From assembly GCA_964485405.1 (NCBI GenBank), contig CAZAJG010000007.1, positions 49,872-113,871 on the forward strand: a stretch of DNA of 64,000 bases, in the 5' to 3' direction. Positions within the stretch are counted from its first letter, which is position 1. Each line of letters begins with the position of its first letter. Origin of the DNA: CAKZNE01 sp964485405. Its GTDB lineage: Bacteria; Bacteroidota; Bacteroidia; Flavobacteriales; Schleiferiaceae. The notes beneath the pieces are model-generated. The model was not told where the DNA came from, did not search any database, and saw only the letters and a program-made list of their open reading frames with translations. The position numbers were made by a program, and so were the translations under genes. Below, in pieces: positions 43,361 through 52,208 of the stretch.

Positions 43361-44902
43361 TTATAAATCGAACACAATACCTTGTGCCAATGGCAACTCC
43401 GTAGAGTAGTTAATGGTATTGGTTTGTCTGCGCATATAGGCTTTCCAAGCATCAGAACCGGATTCTCTACCGCCTCCAGTTTCTTTTTCACCACCAAAAG
43501 CACCACCAATCTCAGCACCAGAAGTACCGATGTTTACGTTGGCAATACCGCAGTCGCTACCTTGAGCAGAAAGGAATCTTTCCGCTTCTCTTAAGTTGGT
43601 TGTCATAATTGCAGAAGAAAGACCTTGAGGAACAGCATTCTGCATCTCAATGGCTTCGTCTAAATCAGAGTATTTGATAAGATATAAGATAGGTGCAAAA
43701 GTTTCTGTGCAAACAATGTCGTACTCATTTTTAACCTCAGCGATACATGGTTTTACATAACATCCGCTGCCTTCATAACCTTCAACCGTTACACGACCAC
43801 CGTCTACCAACATGCTTCCGCCTTCTTCACCAACACGCTTAATCGCATGTTCGTACATTTCCACGGCTTGCTCGTCAATAATAGGACCTACATGATTGTT
43901 GGTATCCAATGGGTTACCAATTCTCAGTTGACCGTAAGCCTTTTTAAGTTTTTCTTTTACACTATCGTAAATGCTATCGTGGATGATTAATCTACGGGTA
44001 GACGTACAACGTTGTCCGGCAGTACCTACCGCACCAAATACAGCGCCAACCAAAGTAGCATCCAGATCTGCATTTTCAGTTATGATGATGGCGTTATTGC
44101 CGCCAAGTTCCAATAGAGATTTACCCAATCTGCGCGCTACAGTTTCTCCTACTTTTTTACCCATACGAGTAGAACCTGTAGCAGAGATTAATGGCATACG
44201 ACCATCGTTTGTCATCCACTCCCCTACTTCAACTTTACCGTTTATTAATCCACAAAGACCTTCAGGAAGATCGTTTTCTTTTAATACTTCAGCAAAAATG
44301 TTTTGACAAGCGACTCCACAAATCGGTGCTTTTTCAGAAGGTTTCCAAACACATACATCGCCACAAATCCAAGCAATAGCAGTATTCCAACACCAAACGG
44401 CAACCGGAAAGTTAAAGGCAGAAATAATACCTACAATTCCCATAGGGTGCCATTGCTCATACATACGGTGCAACGGTCTTTCGGAGTGCATGGTTAAACC
44501 GTGCAACTGGCGACTTAAACCTACGGCAAAGTCGCAGATATCGATCATTTCTTGCACTTCTCCCCAACCTTCTTGAAGAGATTTACCCATTTCATAGGAA
44601 ACAAGCTTTCCTAAAGACTCTTTGTTGTCACGAAGTTTTTGACCAAACTGACGAACGATTTCCCCTCTCTTTGGAGCAGGCATCATTCTAAAGGTTTTAA
44701 AAGCTTCTTCTGCTGCTTTTACTACTTGTTCGTATTCTTCTTTGGTGGTGGTGGTTACTTTTCCAATCAGCTTTCCATCCACAGGAGAGTAAGACTCAAT
44801 GAGTTCTCCCGTTCCAAAGTGATTTTGTCCTGTTGAAGTTCCAGGATTTATAGCTTCTACACCTAACTCTTTCAAGATCGGTTGTATATCGAATGTGCTC
44901 AT
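43361..44902 (-). CDS. Aldehyde dehydrogenase, ALDH7 family (alpha-aminoadipate semialdehyde dehydrogenase-like)
   Basis: 513 residues, full ALDH length. FNFPVAVWCWNTAIA, LELGGNNAIIITENADLD (catalytic Glu) and GQRCTSTRRLIIH (catalytic Cys at about 300) are in ALDH7/antiquitin form. This class oxidises alpha-aminoadipate semialdehyde in lysine breakdown (AmaB/Pcd). The window has no lysine catabolic neighbours. It is not PaaZ, since it lacks the hydratase domain. It has its own promoter and terminator and is monocistronic. Confidence 0.92.
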   Translation of the reverse strand: MSTFDIQPILKELGVEAINPGTSTGQNHFGTGELIESYSPVDGKLIGKVTTTTKEEYEQVVKAAEEAFKTFRMMPAPKRGEIVRQFGQKLRDNKESLGKLVSYEMGKSLQEGWGEVQEMIDICDFAVGLSRQLHGLTMHSERPLHRMYEQWHPMGIVGIISAFNFPVAVWCWNTAIAWICGDVCVWKPSEKAPICGVACQNIFAEVLKENDLPEGLCGLINGKVEVGEWMTNDGRMPLISATGSTRMGKKVGETVARRLGKSLLELGGNNAIIITENADLDATLVGAVFGAVGTAGQRCTSTRRLIIHDSIYDSVKEKLKKAYGQLRIGNPLDTNNHVGPIIDEQAVEMYEHAIKRVGEEGGSMLVDGGRVTVEGYEGSGCYVKPCIAEVKNEYDIVCTETFAPILYLIKYSDLDEAIEMQNAVPQGLSSAIMTTNLREAERFLSAQGSDCGIANVNIGTSGAEIGGAFGGEKETGGGRESGSDAWKAYMRRQTNTINYSTELPLAQGIVFDL

Positions 44903-44918
44903 GAAATAAAATTTTCGG

Positions 44919-44926
44919 CAAAAATA
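44919..44926 (-). promoter_or_regulatory. Candidate -7 promoter element for the ALDH gene
   Basis: On the minus strand TATTTTTG fits TAnnTTTG, 16 bases upstream of the ATG. Confidence 0.4.
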
Positions 44927-45046
44927 GGGTTTTTGAACCCATTTTAAAGTGCTTTTAGGATAGACTTCTTCAATGAAAATTTAGACAAGTAGATAGGGAT
45001 ATTGAATAAAGAGCAGCATTTTTGCGAAAGCAAATACCAAAATCAA

Positions 45047-45421
45047 ATGAACACCTATACAATTAGTGAATTAGACCTGTTGGGGGAAGACGAAAGAGGG
45101 GCGTCTTATGAGTTTAAAACCCGTCCAACATCGGGTTTTTTGATGGCCACCCGTAAAAAAGGATCAAAAAGCGGCAACCATTGGCACCAAGGAAAAAGCG
45201 CCACTAAAAACCCAGAAATTCTTCTGTTGGTGTATGGCGAAATCCTGTTGGAAACTAAAAATATCACTACAGGAGAAGAAGACTCTATGGTGGTAAAAGG
45301 ACCCAAAAAAATAGAGATTTATCCCAATATTCTGCATACGCTCACTTCGCAAACCGATTGTTGCTTTTTAGAGTTCAACTCGTTGGAAGAACATAAAGTG
45401 GATACGACTTACCCGAGCTGA
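45047..45421 (+). CDS. Cupin-like hypothetical protein, 124 aa
   Basis: The ATG at 45047 gives MNTYTISELDLLGEDERG; a TTG 15 codons upstream is possible but that stretch shows no conserved character. The sequence GNHWHQGKSATKNPEILLLVYGEI, then IEIYPNILHTLTSQTDCCFLEFN, follows a single-domain cupin (two beta-hairpin motifs with His at metal-ligand positions). Cytosolic. Its stop codon overlaps the first bases of a palindromic repeat. Substrate or ligand unknown. Confidence 0.78.
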   Translation: MNTYTISELDLLGEDERGASYEFKTRPTSGFLMATRKKGSKSGNHWHQGKSATKNPEILLLVYGEILLETKNITTGEEDSMVVKGPKKIEIYPNILHTLTSQTDCCFLEFNSLEEHKVDTTYPS

Positions 45422-45515
45422 ACCGCAGAATGTAGAATTTTGAATAATGAAGGCTTAAGTATAAAGCGGAAAACACTTCTACATTCAGCATTCTGCGGTT
45501 CGATATTCATTATTC
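45420..45515 (+). repeat. Imperfect palindromic intergenic repeat, copy 1
   Basis: A 96-base unit whose left arm GAACCGCAGAATGTAGAA (45420-45437) can pair with the right arm at 45477-45501, which ends TTCTGCGGTTC. It then runs into CGATATTCATTATTC. It contains the core AAGCGGAAAACACTTCTACA. Copy 2 lies 180 bases downstream in the same orientation. It begins inside the stop codon of the cupin gene. Confidence 0.9.
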
Positions 45516-45598
45516 AAACCAACCTTAATCAGGGCCTTTTTTTGAGTTAAAGTCTAGCTAAACATAGTCCATATAGTTACTTTTCAAACGAACTGTTT

Positions 45599-45701
45599 GA
45601 ACCGCAGAATGTAGAATATCGAACTCTGAATAATGAAGGCTTTAATATAAAGCGGAAAACACTTCTACATTCAGCATTATGTGGTTCGATATTCATTATT
45701 C
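45599..45701 (+). repeat. Imperfect palindromic intergenic repeat, copy 2
   Basis: A 103-base second copy, nearly identical to copy 1 apart from an extra 7 or so bases after the left arm (ATATCGAACTC region) and a few substitutions (ATTATGTGGTTC in the right arm). It ends at the first base of the stop codon (45701-45703, minus strand) of the DUF4139 gene. The 83 bases between the copies are unique. Confidence 0.9.
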
Positions 45702-47644
45702 TAATAAATATTAATCATTGTATTTTTAGGATAAGTGATCTCGTATTTAAGATCAACATCTCTTTCTTCTTGTGGCTTAAGCTCCATTTTCCATTCAATT
45801 AAACCGCTTTCTTCATCCAGTTTTCCTTCACTTTTTTCGCGTTGTTTTACTTTTATTTTATCGTTGGCCGAGATCGGGTATTGATCGTAAACGATGAGGT
45901 TAATGGATGATTGCTTGTTGTTTCTCACTCCAATGCGATAGTGGAAAAGCTCTTCTTTATTACTACTGATAAACCGCGTACTTTCTTTGGAAGTGATGGC
46001 CTCTCTTTTAATGCTGATGTCTTCATCTTTACCCAAGCTGATGGCGAGTGTATCGCCCGCGTTGTTTACATCTAAATAAGTTTCGCCCATATAGGTTTCC
46101 TCGTAGTAGATGCCTGCACTTCCTGCACGCAGGCTCAGCTCTTCCCATTTGGAGATGGAGGCGGTTAAATAAGCGTGCTCTTCTAATTTTGGAGAAGCTT
46201 TATACAAGTAATCTGCATCCACTTCATATTCCTGAAGAGTAACCAGATAATCCGAGCCATCCGCAGGAATGGTATAGGGCTCATCTACGGTAAAGTTTAA
46301 AGTAGTGGGGTTTCTGGAGATGATGAAGGGTTTGTATTTCTTTTTACTACCGGGTGTACCTGACAAGGCGTAGGAGGATGACCGAAGAGGCATATTCTGA
46401 ACACTTTCAGATTCAACTGAAGAGTAAGAGAGGGACTCTTCCAAATCCACGTCATCGTTTATAATAAGTTCCATCAATTCTTGTGTGCCTTCACTAAGGT
46501 TAATTCGGTAAAATCGCGAAGAGTTGTTAATGGACTGGCTGTAATTATCATACCCAATATAGCTTATGAAAATACTATTGGCCGGTCTTTCCAAATTGAG
46601 GAAAAACTTGCCGTCAAAGTCGGTGGTTGTGCCTTTTACAATTTCATCCATTGCGTTTTTAGCAACTACATTGGCAAAAGGAATGGCTTCTTGTGTTCTT
46701 GAATCCAACACCAAACCGTTTATTTGTCCGGTAATTCCAGGGTTTCGATACGTTTTGTTGCTGTTGCGATTGTTGCTGTATCGGCTATTGGTAAAGTTTA
46801 GGTACCAAGGAGCTAAGGGTGGAAAAGTCCCTGACTTTGAAGGATCTCCGGTGCTCAAGCTGATTTTTACATTGTCCCAGTTTTCACCGGTACTTTGCAG
46901 CACTTTGGCCTTGTAAACAAGTTCTAAAGGCTTACTCACGCTTTTCACTTTTATGTCGTAATACGGTTTCCAACTGGCTTGTGTTACGGTATATTTTAAG
47001 GTCATTTCAGCCGTCATAGCTCTATCGCAGTTTAAAACCACTACTACTTCTCCTGCTTTTACAGAAGATTTTCTCCTGTAAACCTCTAGTTCGTTGAGCA
47101 CCTTTTGGCGATTGAGATTAAGCTCGGTTTTTTTCTTATCCAGCTGTAAGAGTTTGGCGTTTAAATCCAGCAACCGGGTGCGGTAAAGGTTTACGCCCCT
47201 TTCTAGCTCGGCAACATTAGTTCCGTTTTCGCTTCCACCAAAACGGCTGTTGTTTACAATAATTTGCTTTTCGTTTTGATAAACCGTTCGGGTATAGTCC
47301 AGCACTTTTACTTCATCTACCAAAGTGTTGAGCTGCTTCTCCAATCTTCTAATTTTTAAAGAATCTGTTTGGCTATCATCGCGGTAGGTAATTTGATGGT
47401 TGATGGACAAAATAGTAATGGGTGCTTTGGCATTAAACTGCAAAGATTTTTGATCCATAGTTAAAGGCAAATCGCTAAAATGCAGTTCGTTTCTACCAAC
47501 AAGCAAAGGTGCTTTTGCAGTACGCTTTACTTGCGCTCCGTTTAAAAATACGGTAACATCACTAATTTTTGATTTTACTTTTTGCTCGGTTCCTTGCATC
47601 ATCAGGAAGCTGCATAGAAATATAATAAGGGTAGGTACTCTCAT
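45701..47644 (-). CDS. DUF4139 (mucoidy inhibitor MuiA-like) protein with inserted carboxypeptidase-regulatory-like domain
   Basis: 647 residues. Signal peptide (ends about residue 20), then the DUF4140 N-terminal part (KISDVTVFLNGAQVKRTAK), a coiled coil (about 90-190) and the DUF4139 domain (MTLKYTVTQASWKPYYDIKV and EERDVDLKYEITYPK at the end). Between about residues 305 and 395 sits a CarboxypepD_reg-like beta domain (ITGQINGLVLDSRTQEAIPF, GTTTDFDGKFFLNL), which the tandem paralog lacks. Surface or periplasmic; function of the family is not established. Confidence 0.9.
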   Translation of the reverse strand: MRVPTLIIFLCSFLMMQGTEQKVKSKISDVTVFLNGAQVKRTAKAPLLVGRNELHFSDLPLTMDQKSLQFNAKAPITILSINHQITYRDDSQTDSLKIRRLEKQLNTLVDEVKVLDYTRTVYQNEKQIIVNNSRFGGSENGTNVAELERGVNLYRTRLLDLNAKLLQLDKKKTELNLNRQKVLNELEVYRRKSSVKAGEVVVVLNCDRAMTAEMTLKYTVTQASWKPYYDIKVKSVSKPLELVYKAKVLQSTGENWDNVKISLSTGDPSKSGTFPPLAPWYLNFTNSRYSNNRNSNKTYRNPGITGQINGLVLDSRTQEAIPFANVVAKNAMDEIVKGTTTDFDGKFFLNLERPANSIFISYIGYDNYSQSINNSSRFYRINLSEGTQELMELIINDDVDLEESLSYSSVESESVQNMPLRSSSYALSGTPGSKKKYKPFIISRNPTTLNFTVDEPYTIPADGSDYLVTLQEYEVDADYLYKASPKLEEHAYLTASISKWEELSLRAGSAGIYYEETYMGETYLDVNNAGDTLAISLGKDEDISIKREAITSKESTRFISSNKEELFHYRIGVRNNKQSSINLIVYDQYPISANDKIKVKQREKSEGKLDEESGLIEWKMELKPQEERDVDLKYEITYPKNTMINIY

Positions 47645-47717
47645 GGCTTAAAGTATTTGGATTAATAAACGCACGCTTACTCTTTAGAAGTGTGTTTTGG
47701 TTTTAGGTTGCTTGAGT

Positions 47718-49319
47718 TTAGAAGAAGCGAAGGTTTTGCCTTTGAGCTTTAGGGTATTTGATTTCATAACCCAATTGACGTGTTTGCGTTTGCCCTGGCT
47801 TTATGGAAAGCTGCCATTTTACAATACCTGTAGGCGCGTCAAGGTTTCCTCCGTTTAGATTTTTAATACTTACTTCTACTTCCTCATGTTTAGAAACAGG
47901 AACCTGATCTTTTAACAAAAGCTTAATATTGGATTTCTTGTTATTCCGCACTTCTATGTTCCATAAGTAAGTGTCAATACGCTTGGAGCCAAAGAGTGTT
48001 TTCTCCTGCTTATCAATAAGTCGAGTACGTTTTACGATTACATTTTTATCTCTACCCAAAGAGAGTTGAAGGGTATCCGTTGGGTTTTCGGTGTTGAGGT
48101 AAGCTTTGCCCACGTAGGTGTTGTTGTTGAAGAGAGAAAGGTCTCCACTTAAAAGATCGTAACTCTCCCAGTTGTAAACTTTGGCAATCAGGAAAACATC
48201 TTTTTCAATCCTTGGTTTGGCGTGGTATTCATATTCTGCATCTAACTCTAAACTACGAAGGATTACAGTAGAAGCCGTAGCGCCAGCGCGGATACTTTGC
48301 TTACGTTCAATGCTATACTCTTGTTGAGTAACATTTTGAGAGATGTTGAACGACTGCGCTTTAACGCCATCGTAATAAACCTCCTTGGCGTCTGCTCTCG
48401 AACCTCTTACATTGGCGTTCATAGTGGCCGGAGCATTCTTTCGGTAGGCTTCTGGCTGAACGCTATGAATGCCCACATGCCATGTGCTCATGAATGGAAT
48501 TTGAGCACTAGCGGAAGGATTACCGGTAGCCAGTTTTAGGTTTACATTTTCCCAGTCTTCTCCCGTTTGTTGGGTGATTTTTGCCTTGTGGATAAGCTTA
48601 ACTGGCTTGTCTAAATTATCTACACGCGCATCGTAAGTGCTTATCCAGCTGGCGTTTTGTACAATATAGCTCAACTTAAAGCTTGCGGCAACGGCTTTAT
48701 CCGCCAGCAATTGTACCACTACTTTATTGGTTCTTTTGCTAAACGCTTGCATTTCCACTTGCAGTTGTTTGTTCAGTTTCTGCTGCTCTTTTTTTAGGTC
48801 TTCTTTGTCGAACTCAGATTGGGCCAGAGCTAAATTAATTTCAAGGCTTCTTTTGCCAAAATAACTAGTGGTTTGTTTTAACTGTTCTAAGTTGATGTTT
48901 TTATTGTCTGTAATTTTTTGATTGGCCACAATCATTTGCTTTTCTTCGCGATAGGCCGCTTCCTGAGCCAACACCTTTTGCATCTCATAACGGTTGCTCC
49001 GAATCTTCTTTTCTAAATCTAAAATTTTTGGGCTTTTATTATCGGGAGAGAGAAAATCCTGAGTGGCTGTGATGGAAAGGAGCGTAAGGTTTTTGTTAGC
49101 GGTTAACTGCACGGTATTTACGTCCATGTACTCTGTAATACCAGAAAACTCTAAGGTAGAAACTCCGGCCGGGACGTTCACGTTAGAAGATCGAGTAATT
49201 TGCGCTCCACTCTGAAAAACAGTAACATCAGATAAGGAGGAAGGAACTTTAATGGGTTCGGTAGCCTGAGCAACAAACAGAGTAATCGCAAAAGCAAAGG
49301 TTAAGGTAAGGCGCATCAT
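47718..49319 (-). CDS. DUF4139 (mucoidy inhibitor MuiA-like) protein
   Basis: About 533 residues from the Met at 49319 or 49316 (MMRLTLTFAFAITLFVAQA signal peptide); the frame continues 13 codons upstream without a signal-like sequence. It has the same layout as the following paralog: SLSDVTVFQSGAQITRSSN at the start, a coiled coil, ASFKLSYIVQNASWISTYDARV and the C-terminal TRQLGYEIKYPKAQ. In place of the paralog's inserted domain it carries only a short loop. The two genes are 73 bases apart and arose by tandem duplication. Confidence 0.9.
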   Translation of the reverse strand: MMRLTLTFAFAITLFVAQATEPIKVPSSLSDVTVFQSGAQITRSSNVNVPAGVSTLEFSGITEYMDVNTVQLTANKNLTLLSITATQDFLSPDNKSPKILDLEKKIRSNRYEMQKVLAQEAAYREEKQMIVANQKITDNKNINLEQLKQTTSYFGKRSLEINLALAQSEFDKEDLKKEQQKLNKQLQVEMQAFSKRTNKVVVQLLADKAVAASFKLSYIVQNASWISTYDARVDNLDKPVKLIHKAKITQQTGEDWENVNLKLATGNPSASAQIPFMSTWHVGIHSVQPEAYRKNAPATMNANVRGSRADAKEVYYDGVKAQSFNISQNVTQQEYSIERKQSIRAGATASTVILRSLELDAEYEYHAKPRIEKDVFLIAKVYNWESYDLLSGDLSLFNNNTYVGKAYLNTENPTDTLQLSLGRDKNVIVKRTRLIDKQEKTLFGSKRIDTYLWNIEVRNNKKSNIKLLLKDQVPVSKHEEVEVSIKNLNGGNLDAPTGIVKWQLSIKPGQTQTRQLGYEIKYPKAQRQNLRFF

Positions 49320-49431
49320 AATTGTGTTTTTTATGGCAAGATGCAAATAGGAGGCCAAAGGAGGTGTGTAATCTCTAGAATCTTTTTAAAAGCCTGAAAA
49401 ACAGTTAATAAAACCGGAAAGAAAATTAGGT

Positions 49432-51351
49432 TTAAGAAGTTGGAACAGCTTTTACTAGGGGCTTATTTCCGATACGCCACAGCACCATAATAAGTATTAA
49501 AGTAAAGGTTTGAGCGATTAAACTCTGCCAGGTTGGATAAATACCCAATAGGTCAATACGGAAATTGAAAGGAGTAGAACCAATACCAATCATACCGGCC
49601 TCTTGCAAGGCATGAATTCCTTTACCCACCAGTACCACAGCTAAAAAGGATATTACCATGGCGGAATATTTAAACAGCTGGGTAATGGGGAGTTTCTTTG
49701 AATATTTGAGGAGAAGAACTGAAATAATACCGAGTAGAATAAAAGCGACAATAATTCCTCCACCAAAAGCAGCTTGGTGTTCACTTCCAGCTTCAATACT
49801 TAGCGCAGATAAAAAGAGCACCGATTCAAAAGCTTCTCTAAACACGACCAGAAAAGCGAGTATGGATAAGCCAAACATATTCTCTTTACTGGCGAGGCGC
49901 TGAATTTTGTTTTTTACGTAGGCTTGCCACTTACCAGCTTCGGATTTGCTGTGCATCCAAAAACCAACGTAAAGGAGAATAACCACCGCAAATAGAGCGA
50001 TAAAACCTTCCATTATTTCCCTTTGCGCACCGGAGAAGGTGAACAAGGAATCGGCAGCCAACCACATTAAAAAACCAGAAACGATGGCCGCTATCCACCC
50101 CCCATGAATCCACTTAGCAGCGCCTTTGAGTTTGAGCGCACGTATAATCCCTAATATGGTAATGATTACTAAAAAGGCTTCCAAACCTTCACGTAAAATG
50201 ATGGTAGAAGACAGTGTAAAAGTGAGCCAAGCAGAAAAAGTTTTGGCTTCAATGAGTTGTTGGGCTTCTTCCAGTAAAGCGATACTGGCTTGAGCCTGCG
50301 CGTGTACATCTGCTACGTCCTTATCGTTTTCAATGTATCCACGCATTTTAGAGAGCTGTCCTTCTAGTTTCCCTACAAAGGTGGCGTCACTAGCGCTGAG
50401 TTGCATCTCCATCGGCTCTACGCCTTCTAAATAAGCGGTAAGGGCTAAATCTCTCGCTTCAGCTTTAGAACCGTTGTGGTAGGCTTGATTGGATTGAACA
50501 ATCAAGGTTTTCGCAATTTCTAGATAATCCACTTTCACAGCTTCCGATACTTCTTGTGGGTGCGTTCTCAAAGCCGAAATAACAGAATAATCATTTCCTG
50601 TAAGCTTTAGTTTGTCTAATAATTCCAAGTTGCTGGAAGAGGCGATGATCTCTAAAGAAGGTTTGGTATTGAGTACAGCTGAAGCTTGATCAACATCGTC
50701 TGGTGAGGTTTGGCCATGCGGCAAGGCGAGTACGTAAAAAGCAAGGTCCCAAACTTGTTGATCGTTTAACTCATTAAAAGCACGCATGCCCGTTCCTTCT
50801 ACACCTAAGCGAATGGTGTTGTACGCTTGAAAAGGAGATAAACCATTGGCTTTATCCGGGTCGTGAAAATTAGTAGGGGAGGGCTCTAAGCCTTTCGCTA
50901 AAACACCGTCACCTTTTCCTTCTAAACCATGACAAGTTTGACATTGGATAGCATATAATTTTTTAGCATTAACCAGATTAGGCCATTGGTTGGGGGCTTG
51001 GGCCAAATCGTAAAGGCGTATAACACTTCTTTTTATAGACCGGGCCACAGTACTAATTTCTAGAGGCTGTGCTTTTTGTTGAATCAGAGTGTCTAGTTGG
51101 GTGATGCGAGACTGAATAGAATCTGGAGTTTTTTCCCCTATACGGCTTACATTTTGGATAAACTCTTGCATTTCACCGTACTCAGCGGCATTGATGATTG
51201 CGCCATTTTCAACGGCCATAGAATAGTCTACTGCAATGTAATCCAGTAGGTGAACCATCATACGTGCTTGCTTATCTTGAGCACGTAAAGCATTTGAAAA
51301 TGAGAGAAAAACAAAAAGAATGAGTGCGGAAACGCGAAGAAAACTTCTCAA
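49432..51351 (-). CDS. FTR1 family iron permease with N-terminal cytochrome c domain
   Basis: 639 residues. After a signal peptide (1-24) and a helical segment, a c-type haem site CQTCH is at residues 137-141 with a likely distal Met in GTGMRAF. A helical spacer (about 240-370) leads to the FTR1 permease (about 380-630, seven helices) with the iron-binding REGLE (387-391) and REAFE (505-509) motifs. The haem domain would lie in the periplasm and may oxidise Fe2+ for uptake as Fe3+, replacing the separate oxidase of other systems. That role is inferred. Confidence 0.92.
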   Translation of the reverse strand: MRSFLRVSALILFVFLSFSNALRAQDKQARMMVHLLDYIAVDYSMAVENGAIINAAEYGEMQEFIQNVSRIGEKTPDSIQSRITQLDTLIQQKAQPLEISTVARSIKRSVIRLYDLAQAPNQWPNLVNAKKLYAIQCQTCHGLEGKGDGVLAKGLEPSPTNFHDPDKANGLSPFQAYNTIRLGVEGTGMRAFNELNDQQVWDLAFYVLALPHGQTSPDDVDQASAVLNTKPSLEIIASSSNLELLDKLKLTGNDYSVISALRTHPQEVSEAVKVDYLEIAKTLIVQSNQAYHNGSKAEARDLALTAYLEGVEPMEMQLSASDATFVGKLEGQLSKMRGYIENDKDVADVHAQAQASIALLEEAQQLIEAKTFSAWLTFTLSSTIILREGLEAFLVIITILGIIRALKLKGAAKWIHGGWIAAIVSGFLMWLAADSLFTFSGAQREIMEGFIALFAVVILLYVGFWMHSKSEAGKWQAYVKNKIQRLASKENMFGLSILAFLVVFREAFESVLFLSALSIEAGSEHQAAFGGGIIVAFILLGIISVLLLKYSKKLPITQLFKYSAMVISFLAVVLVGKGIHALQEAGMIGIGSTPFNFRIDLLGIYPTWQSLIAQTFTLILIMVLWRIGNKPLVKAVPTS

Positions 51352-51421
51352 ACCAACTTATTTAGACCAATTAAAGATAACGCAAATATAGGTCATAAAA
51401 TTGAGGCGAAAATGGTGGAGA

Positions 51422-52018
51422 TTATTTTTTACTGATGTAAGGATTGTTTTTGGGATAAAACCGCCAGGGCAATGCGGCATCTTCTTCCGCATAATCTATT
51501 CCAATGCGAGGGCTAGCCACAATATCCTTTTCCGCAAAAGACTGAAACTCCTCCAACCAAATGTGGTTGCCAGTTAAAGAAAGGTGATTATGCGTTTTAC
51601 CAATGCCTAAAGCCTGAGTTAAAGTTCCTGGGCCAGAAGAAACGGCTTTGGTCAAAGCATTTTGCTTTCGTCTTTTAAGCATTTCTTCTACACCAAATAC
51701 AGGTTGTACGGCCCGGACTAAAACAGCATCGGCTACATCTTCTGCATTGGTTACAATGTTAAACAAGCGATGAATGCCGTAGCATAAGTACACATAACTT
51801 TTTCCGCCTAAGGCATACATAATTTCAGTGCGGGCCGTTCGTCTTCCATTGTAAGCATGAGAAGCTTTATCGTCTCTACCTCGGTAAGCTTCTGTTTCGG
51901 TAATCATGGCGCCACATAATTTCCCCTCCACTTGAGTTACAAGCAGTTTGCCCAAAAGGTTTTTGGCTAAAAAAAGCACATCGGTTTGTTGGTAATAGGA
52001 GAGTGGGATTTTAGGCAT
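51422..52018 (-). CDS. DNA-3-methyladenine glycosylase (AAG/MPG type)
   Basis: About 198 residues from the ATG at 52018 (MPKIPLSYYQQ). Removes alkylated purines from DNA. LLGKLLVTQVEGKLCGAMITETEAYRG, the YVYLCYGIHRLFNIVT stretch and LVRAVQP match the family, including the catalytic Glu in TEAY. A longer open frame upstream to 52135 runs through a terminator and the tRNA-Cys gene and is not coding. Confidence 0.93.
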   Translation of the reverse strand: MPKIPLSYYQQTDVLFLAKNLLGKLLVTQVEGKLCGAMITETEAYRGRDDKASHAYNGRRTARTEIMYALGGKSYVYLCYGIHRLFNIVTNAEDVADAVLVRAVQPVFGVEEMLKRRKQNALTKAVSSGPGTLTQALGIGKTHNHLSLTGNHIWLEEFQSFAEKDIVASPRIGIDYAEEDAALPWRFYPKNNPYISKK

Positions 52019-52042
52019 AACAAGGAAGATGATGAATAATGC

Positions 52043-52082
52043 TAAAAAACAAAAAACCCCGATTGAAATCAACCGGGGTTTT
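52043..52082 (-). terminator. Rho-independent terminator of tRNA-Cys
   Basis: AAAACCCCG (52053-52061) pairs with CGGGGTTTT (52074-52082); on the minus strand TTTTTTGTTTTTT follows. The loop region reads TTGAAATCAA, as in the terminator at 9.27 kb. Confidence 0.88.
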
Positions 52083-52089
52083 CTTTTTG

Positions 52090-52160
52090 AGGTTCCGAGC
52101 GGATTCGAACCGCTGTAGATGGTTTTGCAGACCACTGCCTAGCCGCTCGGCCACGGAACC
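52090..52160 (-). tRNA. tRNA-Cys (GCA anticodon)
   Basis: On the minus strand a 71-base cloverleaf starts GGTTCCG and closes CGGAACC, with the D-arm GGCCGAGCGGCTAGGC, an anticodon loop centred on GCA within TCTGCAAAA, and a T-loop GGTTCGAATCC. The discriminator base is U, the cysteine identity element. CCA is not encoded. It is preceded by a TATCTTTG element and followed by a strong terminator. Confidence 0.97.
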
Positions 52161-52172
52161 CTCTAAGGGCGG

Positions 52173-52180
52173 CAAAGATA
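52173..52180 (-). promoter_or_regulatory. Candidate -7 promoter element for tRNA-Cys
   Basis: On the minus strand TATCTTTG fits TAnnTTTG, 12 bases upstream of the tRNA. A TTTG lies about 23 bases further upstream as a possible -33 element. Confidence 0.5.
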
Positions 52181-52208
52181 GTAATAATGTGTTACTACCC
52201 ACACAAAA

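Noticed and set aside
43361..44902. ALDH gene as the ring-opening enzyme PaaZ of the phenylacetate pathway
   Set aside because: It lacks the MaoC-type hydratase domain, matches ALDH7 instead and is 36 kb from the paa genes.
45002..45046. Upstream TTG start for the cupin gene
   Set aside because: The 15 extra residues look non-conserved and the ATG at 45047 starts a cupin of normal size.
45420..45701. CRISPR-like repeat pair
   Set aside because: Only two copies, about 100 bases each and internally palindromic, without spacer periodicity or cas genes.
52019..52135. N-terminal extension of the alkyladenine glycosylase frame
   Set aside because: It is translated from the tRNA-Cys gene and its terminator; the family start is at 52018.
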